From Pseudomonas extremorientalis (lineage in GTDB: Bacteria > Pseudomonadota > Gammaproteobacteria > Pseudomonadales > Pseudomonadaceae), in assembly GCF_001870465.1 (NCBI RefSeq), contig NZ_MDGK01000063.1:47745-111744 (forward strand): a stretch of DNA of 64,000 nucleotides, read 5' to 3'. The translations under genes and the position numbers were made by a program. Within the stretch, counting starts at the first letter, position 1. Each line of letters opens with the position of its first letter. The notes beneath the pieces are model-generated. The model did no database searches, was not told the origin of the DNA, and worked only from the letters and a program-made list of their open reading frames with translations. Shown here one piece after another: positions 52,335-59,785 of this stretch.

Positions 52335-52685
52335 AGACACTTTCTCACCAGGCTGCCTCTTATTCCGAGGCAAATTTCTTTTCAATTCAACCGGTTACCT
52401 TCCACGCCGAACGTACGCCGGCTTAGCGGGGGCAAAAGGGAGGTCATTGTACACACCGACACAGACGCTCACAAATTTAGCGACGAAATGTCGCAAATCT
52501 ATGTCGCATTTATGAAAGGTTTAAAGCGATATGCTGTGCTAGTCAAAACTTTTTTAATTCTGACCGTTACGACTCAAAAGCCACTGTGACGCAGACACCA
52601 CAAAGCGCGCGGTCTCTAGAGACAGCACGCACTTGTGGTTTTTTTGAGGTGCCGGGAGGGCGACCTGGGTAAGGCCGCCGGATCT
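52335..52685. promoter_or_regulatory. gltB promoter region (351 bp)
   Basis: Reading on the minus strand, TTGACT (52546-52541) with an AT-rich TTTAAA/TAAACC about 15-17 bases later (near 52525-52518) is a possible sigma-70 promoter for gltB, leaving a leader of about 180 nucleotides. The region also contains a plus-strand terminator (listed separately). I see no protein-coding gene. Several TGTCGCA repeats (52488, 52503) occur near the leader. Confidence 0.4.
52597..52646 (+). terminator. Plus-strand intrinsic terminator with no upstream plus-strand gene
   Basis: ACCACAA (52597-52603) pairs with TTGTGGT (52633-52639); inside, GCG/CGC and the palindrome GTCTCTAGAGAC (52612-52623) extend the stem. 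Seven T follow at 52639-52645. A T run follows only on the plus strand. Both flanking genes, gltB and the damX-like gene, are on the minus strand, so this points to an unannotated small RNA on the plus strand between about 52440 and 52646. Confidence 0.6.
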
Positions 52686-54245
52686 TCAGCGAGTTGTTGC
52701 GAGTTCTTGTTGAACGCTGGCAACAGTGCGAGGCCAAGGTTTACCAGCCTGAACCTTCGCTGGCAAGGCCTTGATGGCAGAATCAGCCGCTGCACGGCTG
52801 GAGAAACTGCCATAGGTGATCACGTAGAGAGGCTTGCCGTTGAGCACTTTCTTGAAATAACGGTACTCGCCGCCCTGCTCTTTCACGAACGCCTGGGCGT
52901 TGGCTTCGGAGCTGGTGCCGAGGATCTGCACCACGAAGTTGCCGGAAGGCTGGCTGCCATACCAGCCGCTACCTGCAGCACCGGCCTTGGCAACGGTGGC
53001 GGCCGGTTTTTCAGCAGGCTTGGCAGCCGGGGCCGGAGCGGGCTTGGCGGCTGGCGCTGGCGCAACAGGTTTGGTCACAGGCGCAGGCTTGGCGGTTGCA
53101 ACAGTCGGTGCCGGCGTTGGTTTTGCCGCTGGCTGACCGGCTGGGACGCCCGCAGGTGGTGCAGTGGTCGTGACGGTCGGCGGTGTTGCGCTGGAACCTT
53201 CCACCGGCACGCCGTCATCACCTTCGGAGATACCACCAGCTTCTTCGGCGAGCGGGCCGCGCATGACAGGTTGGCCAACCATCGGCAGGTTGGTCGGTTG
53301 CCCGGAATTGGCGAACTCGACGTTTGGCGTGGGTTTGCCCAGTGGCAACTGCGCCTGTTCGGTTGGCGCGCCGGCCGTAGTCGGTGCCTTGCTGCGGCCT
53401 GGAATCAACCAGGCGGCGGCGACAGCGACCACGACAACGGCGGAAATAGCCAATACGTGTTTCTTAGGCATAGTGAACCCCATCTTTGGACGCTTGACCG
53501 CTGTGCGGCTGGCAATCATGGCTTCGATCATGGCATCGCGGGCAACCTGGTTGATGGTGCCAGGCCAGCCGTCGGAGCTTTCGTGAATATCAGAGATCTG
53601 TTGAGCGGAGAAAAGTTCGATACCCGCGCCCGCGCCTTCCAGGCGTTGAGCCAGGTATTCGCGGGTTTCTTCCTCTTCGTACGGCTGCAGTTCGATGACG
53701 TGGAACAGCTCCTGATCACCGCTGATCTGCTCCAGCTCGGCAATCAGCGACGACTCACCAAACAGGAACACGTGGGGGCGACCTTCCGGCGTACCGGCTG
53801 CCAGCGCCAGCAGCGCTTCGAGGGCGGATTCGTCGAGCTGTTCGGCGTCATCCACCAGCAGGTAGACTTCCTGGCCGGTCAGGCCCAGTTGTACCACTTG
53901 CTTGAGGATTGCGTTCGGCTCGGCAGTCGCCACGTCCAGCGCCTGGGCGACCTGGCGCAACACGCCCGCCGCATCACCGGCACCACGGGCCGACACCACC
54001 ACGCTCTGCACCGACTGCTTGTTAGTGCTGGCCACCAGGGCCTGGCGCAGCAAGGTTTTGCCGCTGCCCAAAGGGCCGGTCACGACCAGCAGCAATTGGC
54101 TGTAGCGCGCGAGGTGATGCAACTGGCCGAGCACTGGTTTGCGCTGGGCCGGGAAAAATTTGAAACCAGGCACCCGTGGAGCAAAAGGGTCGTGGCTTAA
54201 CTGGTAATGGCCGAGGAACGCCTCGTCGGCATGCAAACTAGTCAT
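52686..54245 (-). CDS. AAA ATPase-SPOR protein, DamX-like
   Basis: A 519-residue protein. An N-terminal ExeA-like AAA ATPase has Walker A VTGPLGSGKTLLRQ near residues 55-68 and Walker B VYLLVDDAEQLDE. A single membrane helix (HVLAISAVVVVAVAAAWLIPG) is near 262-282, followed by a Pro/Ala/Lys-rich linker and a C-terminal SPOR domain (FVVQILGTSSEANAQAFVKEQ; VITYGSFSSRAAADSAIKALP). SPOR domains bind denuded peptidoglycan at the septum, so it likely acts in division like DamX. It is the last gene of the pil-aro operon, 11 bp after aroB. Confidence 0.9.
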   Translation of the reverse strand: MTSLHADEAFLGHYQLSHDPFAPRVPGFKFFPAQRKPVLGQLHHLARYSQLLLVVTGPLGSGKTLLRQALVASTNKQSVQSVVVSARGAGDAAGVLRQVAQALDVATAEPNAILKQVVQLGLTGQEVYLLVDDAEQLDESALEALLALAAGTPEGRPHVFLFGESSLIAELEQISGDQELFHVIELQPYEEEETREYLAQRLEGAGAGIELFSAQQISDIHESSDGWPGTINQVARDAMIEAMIASRTAVKRPKMGFTMPKKHVLAISAVVVVAVAAAWLIPGRSKAPTTAGAPTEQAQLPLGKPTPNVEFANSGQPTNLPMVGQPVMRGPLAEEAGGISEGDDGVPVEGSSATPPTVTTTAPPAGVPAGQPAAKPTPAPTVATAKPAPVTKPVAPAPAAKPAPAPAAKPAEKPAATVAKAGAAGSGWYGSQPSGNFVVQILGTSSEANAQAFVKEQGGEYRYFKKVLNGKPLYVITYGSFSSRAAADSAIKALPAKVQAGKPWPRTVASVQQELATTR

Positions 54246-54255
54246 CGGGATCTTA

Positions 54256-55356
54256 TTAACCTTTAAGCTGGGCCAGGGCGCGGTAATCCGCTCCCAGCGT
54301 GGCCTGTAAAATCTCTTTCGGATAATCGTCGGTCACCACCGCTTCGCCCATGTGGCGCAGCAGCACCAGTCGCAGTCGACCGTCGATCACTTTCTTGTCT
54401 ATTGCCATATGTTCGAGGAAATCTGCCTCGGTCATCTCTTCAGGCGGAATCACCGGCAAACCGGCGCGCTGGAACAGGCGGATGCCACGGTCACGCTCCT
54501 GGGCACTGATCCAGCCCAGGCGCTGCGACATCTCCAGTGCCATCACGGTGCCAGCCGCAACGGCTTCCCCATGCAACCACACACCATAGCCCATGTGGGT
54601 TTCGATCGCATGGCCGAAGGTGTGACCCAGGTTCAAGGTGGCCCGTACGCCGGACTCCCGTTCGTCGGCATTCACCACGAGTGCCTTGGCGGCACAGGAT
54701 CGGGAAATGGCTTCGGTGAGGGCCGCCTGGTCGAGATTGCGCAAGGCGTCGACGTGCTCTTCCAGCCAGGTCAGGAACGGTTCGTCGCAGATCAGCCCGT
54801 ACTTGATGACTTCCGCCAGACCCGCCGACAGCTCACGCGGCGGCAAGGTGTTGAGAGTCGCGGTGTCGATCAGCACGGCTTGCGGCTGGTAGAACGCGCC
54901 CACCATATTCTTGCCCAGCGGGTGGTTGATGCCGGTCTTGCCGCCCACCGACGAATCCACCTGGGACAGCAGGGTGGTCGGCACCTGGATAAAGTCCACG
55001 CCACGCTGGTAGCAGGCCGCTGCAAAGCCGGCCATGTCGCCGATCACACCGCCGCCCAGGGCGATCACGGTAGTACGGCGGTCATGACGTGCAGTCAGCA
55101 GGCCATCAAAGATCAGTTGCAGGGTTTCCCAGTTCTTATGGGCCTCGCCGTCGGGCAGGATCACAGAAATAACGGAGTACGCCGCGAGGCTGCGGCTCAG
55201 ACGCTCAAGATACAGCGGCGCGACCGTTTCATTGGAGATGATCGCCACTTGCCGCCCGGCAATATGCGGTGCGAGCAACTCGGTCTGGTCCAACAGACCT
55301 TCGCCAATATGGATCGGGTAGCTTCGCTCGCCTAGATCGACCTTAAGTGTCTGCAT
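54256..55356 (-). CDS. aroB: 3-dehydroquinate synthase AroB
   Basis: A 366-residue enzyme with GGGVIGDMAGFAAACYQRGVDFIQVPTTLLSQVDSSVGGKTGINHPLGKN and the metal-binding histidines of LGHTFGHAIETHMGYG. It makes 3-dehydroquinate from DAHP in the shikimate pathway. The start at 55356 (MQTLKVDLGERSYPIH) fits the family and is preceded by GGGGA; 25 further codons are open but not conserved-looking. It lies 125 bp after aroK. Confidence 0.97.
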   Translation of the reverse strand: MQTLKVDLGERSYPIHIGEGLLDQTELLAPHIAGRQVAIISNETVAPLYLERLSRSLAAYSVISVILPDGEAHKNWETLQLIFDGLLTARHDRRTTVIALGGGVIGDMAGFAAACYQRGVDFIQVPTTLLSQVDSSVGGKTGINHPLGKNMVGAFYQPQAVLIDTATLNTLPPRELSAGLAEVIKYGLICDEPFLTWLEEHVDALRNLDQAALTEAISRSCAAKALVVNADERESGVRATLNLGHTFGHAIETHMGYGVWLHGEAVAAGTVMALEMSQRLGWISAQERDRGIRLFQRAGLPVIPPEEMTEADFLEHMAIDKKVIDGRLRLVLLRHMGEAVVTDDYPKEILQATLGADYRALAQLKG

Positions 55357-55481
55357 GTGTCCCCGCGTTGAAGATGTATTGACGACCGGTAACGCCAAAC
55401 ACTGACGCTGCCTGATGGCTCTACGCCACACCTTGGGAGGTGTTGGCGCGCCGCCGAGAATAGCGCATTTCGGGCCTGGCT

Positions 55482-56000
55482 TTAACGGGGTGGCAGCCGT
55501 TGCAGGCGCTCAAGAATGTCGAGGACCACCATCCGGGGTGGCCGCTCATCGGTTTCCACCACCAGATCGGCAATTTCCCGATACAGCGGATCGCGCAGCG
55601 CCAGCAAATCCCGCAGGGTTTTCTCCGGATTGGCCGTGCGCAGTAACGGGCGATTGCGATCACGGGCGGTACGGCCCACTTGCTGCTCGACCGACGCATG
55701 CAGGTAGACCACGCGGCCACCGGCATGCAGCGCGCGACGGTTCTCGTCACGCATCACCGCGCCACCACCGGTCGCCAATACCACGCCATCGCAGCCGCAC
55801 AGCTCGGCAATCATCGCCTGCTCGCGGTCACGAAAGCCCAGTTCGCCTTCCTTATCGAAGATCCATGGGATATTGGCACCCGTGCGCAATTCAATTTCCT
55901 TGTCGGAATCTTTGAACGGCAGGCGCAGCTCTTTGGCCAGCAAACGGCCGATGGTGCTTTTTCCAGCGCCCATCGGTCCTACAAGAATCAAATTTCGCAC
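55482..56000 (-). CDS. aroK: Shikimate kinase AroK
   Basis: A 172-residue kinase: Walker A LVGPMGAGKSTIGRLLA near the N-terminus, substrate-binding DSDKEIELRTG, and ATGGGAVMRDENR. It phosphorylates shikimate with ATP. It starts 4 bp after the pilQ stop, so it is cotranscribed with the pil genes, a well-known gammaproteobacterial arrangement. Confidence 0.97.
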   Translation of the reverse strand: MRNLILVGPMGAGKSTIGRLLAKELRLPFKDSDKEIELRTGANIPWIFDKEGELGFRDREQAMIAELCGCDGVVLATGGGAVMRDENRRALHAGGRVVYLHASVEQQVGRTARDRNRPLLRTANPEKTLRDLLALRDPLYREIADLVVETDERPPRMVVLDILERLQRLPPR

Positions 56001-56004
56001 AGAA

Positions 56005-57387
56005 TCAACGACTCACAGCAATCGCCTGGTTATTCATAATACGCGGAGTCAGGAATACCAGCAGCTCGGATTTTTTCTCCGCCAGCACATCGCGCCGGAA
56101 AAGGCGGCCAAGATACGGCACATCGCCCAAAAATGGCACTTTATCTACCACTTTGCTTTGGGTATTGGAGAAAACCCCGCCGATGACAATGGTCTCGCCA
56201 TCCTTGACCAGCACCTTGGCGTTGACCTCGTTTTTCTTGATCGGCGGCACGTCGTTGAGTTTATTGAGATAGTCGGGCTCATCCTTGGTGACTTTCACCT
56301 CCATGATCACGCGGTCGTCAGGGGTGATTTGCGGGGTGACCTCCAGCGACAGCGAGGCCTCCTTGAACGACACCGAGGTGGCGCCGCTGGAGCTGGATTC
56401 CTGGTAGGGAATCTCGGTGCCCTTGAGGATGCGTGCGGTTTCCTTGTCGGACGTGACCACCTTGGGTTGCGAGACGATTTCGCCGTTACCGGTTTTCTCC
56501 ATGGCGGTGAGCTCCAGGTCCAGCAGCAGGTTGTCGGTGATAAAGGCGATGCCCAAGCCCGAGGTGCCGTTGAATGTCCCCAAGTCCACGAAAGGTGAAC
56601 TGGGTGGGTTTTCCGGCGGCTCCGCGCCTTCAGGCAGAGGTTTGGGAATGCCACCCGCGCCCCAGTTGCCGCGAGTCAGCCGCCCACCCCAGCGCGCGCC
56701 CAGGCTTTTGTCATAATCGACATTCGCCTCGACAATCCGTGCCTCGATCATGACCTGGCGCACCGGCACATCCAGTTGCGCCACGATCCTGCGCAGTTCC
56801 TCCAGCCGCTCGCCAGTCTGATAGGCGATGATGTTGTTGGTGCGATCATCCACCGCCACCGAGCCACGCTCATCGGTGACGCCCTCAAGGCCCGTGGCTG
56901 ACTGAAACAACTTGGCCAGGTCCGCCGCCTTGGCGTAATTGACCTGCAGCAGCTCCCGACGCAACGGCGCCAGTTCGGCCATTTGCTTGCGCGACTCCAG
57001 CGTCAGCAGCTCACGCGCGGCCAACTCCTCGGCGGGCGCGACCAGCAACACACCGGCCTTTACCCGCTTATCCAGGCCCTTGGCTTGCAGCACCAGGTCC
57101 AACGCCTGATCCCAAGGCACATCCTTAAGACGCAGGGTGATCGAGCCCTGCACATCGTCGCTGGCAACCAGATTGAGGCCCGCCACATCGGCAATCTGCT
57201 GCAGCGCGGTGCGCAACTCGATGCTCTGGAAGTTGAGGTTCAGCTTGTCGCCGGTGTAAGCGCTCGACGTGGCGCTGCCAGGCGGTGGCAACTGGATCAG
57301 GTCTACACGATTGGGCACAGCAACAGCCATCGGCGCCGTGAACGCTATCCATAGCGCCACACCGAAGGACAAGAAAATCCTTTTCAT
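56005..57387 (-). CDS. pilQ: Short PilQ-like secretin lacking the AMIN region
   Basis: A 460-residue secretin: signal peptide (MKRIFLSFGVALWIAFTAPMAVA), a secretin/TonB short N-terminal-type domain at about 46-105 (LNLNFQSIELRTALQQIADVAGLNLV), an N1-type domain at about 135-210, and the secretin core at about 210-455 (VMIEARIVEANVDYDKSLGARW; VPFLGDVPYLGRLFRRD). PilQ of piliated pseudomonads is about 700 residues because it also has peptidoglycan-binding AMIN domains at the N-terminus; these are absent here, with the signal peptide leading almost directly into the secretin domains. It sits 13 bp after the PilO/P gene. Confidence 0.9.
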   Translation of the reverse strand: MKRIFLSFGVALWIAFTAPMAVAVPNRVDLIQLPPPGSATSSAYTGDKLNLNFQSIELRTALQQIADVAGLNLVASDDVQGSITLRLKDVPWDQALDLVLQAKGLDKRVKAGVLLVAPAEELAARELLTLESRKQMAELAPLRRELLQVNYAKAADLAKLFQSATGLEGVTDERGSVAVDDRTNNIIAYQTGERLEELRRIVAQLDVPVRQVMIEARIVEANVDYDKSLGARWGGRLTRGNWGAGGIPKPLPEGAEPPENPPSSPFVDLGTFNGTSGLGIAFITDNLLLDLELTAMEKTGNGEIVSQPKVVTSDKETARILKGTEIPYQESSSSGATSVSFKEASLSLEVTPQITPDDRVIMEVKVTKDEPDYLNKLNDVPPIKKNEVNAKVLVKDGETIVIGGVFSNTQSKVVDKVPFLGDVPYLGRLFRRDVLAEKKSELLVFLTPRIMNNQAIAVSR

Positions 57388-57400
57388 TGATTCGATTCCG

Positions 57401-58366
57401 TTATGAGTTGACGTTCAACACCAGGGTTCGCGGGCGCTCCAGCCATGCACCCTGACCATCAGGAAACAGCTCGACCAGCTCTATGTGACGCTCATGGATG
57501 GCCGTGACCCGGCCATGGTCCGGCCCCACATAGTCACCGACCGCCAGGCGATGCACCGTGGAGGCCGCACGCAGCAAGGCGAAAACCTGCGACCCGCGGG
57601 ACAGCGTGCCGACCATTTCGAACTGGTCCAGCGCAAGGCTTTCCAGGGCTGCGCGTGGCCGGGCGAGATCTGGCGCACGGGCCGGCCGCCCAGGTAGGTG
57701 ATCGACCTGAACGGCAAGCCGCTGAAAAGGGTCGCGCAGCCCGCAAGCCTCGTAGACAAAGGGCTGCCCTTGGCGGGCCTGACCGCCTCCCACGCCGCCC
57801 GGCTGCCAGTAGCTCTTGACCAGCAGATCAAGGCGCAGCAGCTTGCCATCCCGCCGCAGGACCACATCGTGCACCGTCGCGATTCGCACCAGACCACCCA
57901 AGCTACTCAGGAACGTCGCCAGGTCGTGGTAAGCCCCTGCCACGCCGACCTGTACCGGCTGCTCGTGATAATACGGCTGGGACTGTTCGTCCAACGGCGT
58001 GACGCTCTCGACCACCAGACCATTGGCCAATGCCAAGTGCGCGATGTCTTCCAGCAAGCCGGGCATTTCGGATTTGCCCGGCAACGCCCGGAAAAGCTCA
58101 TCGGCTTTCGCCTGCATCAATTGGAGCTGCTGCGTGCGCGCCTCAAGGGGGGCAGCCATGGCCGTCTTTTGAGCGACTTGCTGTTGCAGGGCCACTTCCC
58201 GCACCTCGACCTGGCTTAGCCGCTGACGCGACGGGCTCAGGTACACAAGGTCACCCACCACAAATATCAGGCTCGCCAGCGCACAGCCCAACAGGGCCTT
58301 GCCAGGTAGGGGCCATTTTGCAGCGTTGTGAGTGAGTGCAGAAAGATTGAGCCTCAACGGGCTCAA
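57401..58366 (-). CDS. Fused PilO-PilP type IV pilus alignment protein
   Basis: A 321-residue single open frame that matches two proteins. Residues 1 to about 190 are PilO-like: membrane helix near 24-44 (ALLGCALASLIFVVGDLVYL), coiled coil, then a ferredoxin-like domain (VESVTPLDEQSQPYYHEQPVQVGVAGAYHDLATFLSSLG). A Gly-rich linker (GGVGGGQARQG) joins residues about 205-321, which are PilP-like (GLRDPFQRLAV; EMVGTLSRGSQVFALLRAASTVHRLAVGDYVG). The PilP lipoprotein signal is missing. It overlaps pilN by 4 bp (ATGA). Confidence 0.82.
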   Translation of the reverse strand: MSPLRLNLSALTHNAAKWPLPGKALLGCALASLIFVVGDLVYLSPSRQRLSQVEVREVALQQQVAQKTAMAAPLEARTQQLQLMQAKADELFRALPGKSEMPGLLEDIAHLALANGLVVESVTPLDEQSQPYYHEQPVQVGVAGAYHDLATFLSSLGGLVRIATVHDVVLRRDGKLLRLDLLVKSYWQPGGVGGGQARQGQPFVYEACGLRDPFQRLAVQVDHLPGRPARAPDLARPRAALESLALDQFEMVGTLSRGSQVFALLRAASTVHRLAVGDYVGPDHGRVTAIHERHIELVELFPDGQGAWLERPRTLVLNVNS

Positions 58367-58917
58367 GGTCGCGCCTCGGAAGGCTCGCCCTGTCGCACCA
58401 TCAGCTGGAATTCGTTGTTGCCACGCGCGCCCTCGGTTCGCACCTGTTGCAACCGCGTGGAGTGGGCGCCTTGCGCGGACTCCAGGCGACGCATCAGTTG
58501 GGCGATATCCTGGCTCGACTCGGCACTGCCGCTGATACTCACCGTATCGCCCTTCGCCACCACTTCATGCAGATGGACACCGTCGGGTACTGCGCGCGCC
58601 AACTGATCCAACAATTGCGCACCGGACGAGCGGGAGTCGTGCAGGTCCTGCACAACCTTCATGCGCTGCGCCAACTGCTGGCTTTGCTCCTGCAGGTCAT
58701 CGATGGTCTTGATGCGCGAATCCAGGCCGGTGATTTGTTTGCCCAGATGGTCATTACGGGTCACTTGCCGGTCAATGGCCTGGTCGATCACCTGGTCCGC
58801 CAGCCACACGGCTGCGAGCGCCGTGCAGGCGAACGCCAGCAGACACGCCAGCAGGTACTTGCGTCGCCGCTCCGCCAGCGCCTGGCGCCAAGGCAAAAGG
58901 TTGATTCGTGTCTTCAA
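58363..58917 (-). CDS. pilN: Type IV pilus assembly protein PilN
   Basis: A 184-residue protein starting MKTRINLLPWRQALAERRRK, with the INLLPWR motif by which PilN binds PilM, a membrane helix near 20-39 and a periplasmic coiled coil plus ferredoxin-like domain. The start is TTG at 58917 with GAGGAG six bases upstream, overlapping the pilM stop (TTGA); the longer open frame inside pilM has no family similarity. Its length is near normal, unlike its neighbours. Confidence 0.9.
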   Translation of the reverse strand: MKTRINLLPWRQALAERRRKYLLACLLAFACTALAAVWLADQVIDQAIDRQVTRNDHLGKQITGLDSRIKTIDDLQEQSQQLAQRMKVVQDLHDSRSSGAQLLDQLARAVPDGVHLHEVVAKGDTVSISGSAESSQDIAQLMRRLESAQGAHSTRLQQVRTEGARGNNEFQLMVRQGEPSEARP

Positions 58918-59567
58918 GCGAAACTCCTCAGGGCCAACCCGCAAGCAATTCCCATCCCGTGGGCGTCCACAGCCCATTGTGCACCATCGACTCGATGGCC
59001 CGGCGTGAAGCTGGCGAAATCCTGACTGCATGCGCGCGCCAATGCAAACGCTTCGACATCGACCACCCTCGGCACCAGCCCGGCCAGCGCCAGAACCGCT
59101 TCCCGTGCCTCGACGTGTTCCTTCAGGCACGCCGCCAGCAGCACCTCGACACGACCTGGGTCCAGGGCGGTCGGCCCGCGCACTTGAAAGTCGATGGCCA
59201 CGTCATCCAATGGATAAGGAATGTACTGGTCTGCCTCCATCTGGATCATCCAGGCCATCTCATCGTCGGTGAGCCCAGCCTCCATCTCGATTATGCGCGT
59301 GATCACCGAGGGCCCGGATACCGCAGCGGCAGCACCACGGACCGATGTTGTCATTCGCGACAACGCACTGCGCAAGGTGCGTCCCACGCCTTCGAGATCC
59401 AGGAATGTGCCGTCCACCACCGAGCGTACCGGCAATGCCTGGGTGACATAGGCCCGAATGTGGTAACCCGTGATTGAACGGCCCAGCTCCACCAGCCGGA
59501 TTGCCGTGTCATTGATGTCGACGCCCAGCAGGGTATCGAGTTTTCCCGTGAAAAATCCTTTTCCCAT
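58914..59567 (-). CDS. pilM: PilM with a large internal in-frame deletion
   Basis: A 217-residue protein, against about 354 in piliated pseudomonads. Residues 1 to about 175 match the PilM N-terminal half (LLGVDINDTAIRLVELGRS; EMEAGLTDDEMAWMIQMEADQYIPYPLDDVAIDFQV; VVDVEAFALARA). The last dozen residues (GIACGLALRSFA) match the PilM C-terminus. About 130 residues of the second half of the actin-like fold, including much of the ATP site, are missing, yet the frame is kept. Start ATG 59567 has AGGGAG upstream. It is divergent from mrcA. Confidence 0.85.
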   Translation of the reverse strand: MGKGFFTGKLDTLLGVDINDTAIRLVELGRSITGYHIRAYVTQALPVRSVVDGTFLDLEGVGRTLRSALSRMTTSVRGAAAAVSGPSVITRIIEMEAGLTDDEMAWMIQMEADQYIPYPLDDVAIDFQVRGPTALDPGRVEVLLAACLKEHVEAREAVLALAGLVPRVVDVEAFALARACSQDFASFTPGHRVDGAQWAVDAHGMGIACGLALRSFA

Positions 59568-59785
59568 AAAACTCCCTAAAGCTTTGCCTGTCATACCGCC
59601 TGATTGCCGCCGGGCGCCATGCATTCGGTCGACTTGTTGAGCAGGTGCGAATGACGCCCCAAGTCGAAAAATGCTTTAATGCCCAGCGTTTTTTGCCGCT
59701 TTTTATCTGCAGCTCGGGTCGATCCATCGATTGCCATGCAAGCCCCGACGCCTAACCCATTCTTTTCTCTGGAAATCCAAAAGCC
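59568..59785. promoter_or_regulatory. Divergent pilM-mrcA promoter region
   Basis: A 218-bp gap between the divergent starts of pilM and mrcA. It contains the promoters of the seven-gene pil-aro-damX operon and of mrcA. It has T-rich blocks near 59680-59705 but no clear consensus promoter or operator that I can defend. Confidence 0.4.

Noticed and set aside
48042..52589. A 1515-codon open frame on the plus strand, antisense to nearly all of gltB
   Set aside because: It mirrors a highly expressed G/C-biased gene that avoids TTA, CTA and TCA codons, which removes stops from the opposite frame. The predicted protein has no recognisable domain and no ribosome site.
57401..58366. Sequencing error joining two genes in the pilO-pilP region
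   Set aside because: The frame is continuous with a plausible linker and no leftover PilP signal peptide or ribosome site, so a real fusion is more likely, although only raw reads could exclude an error.
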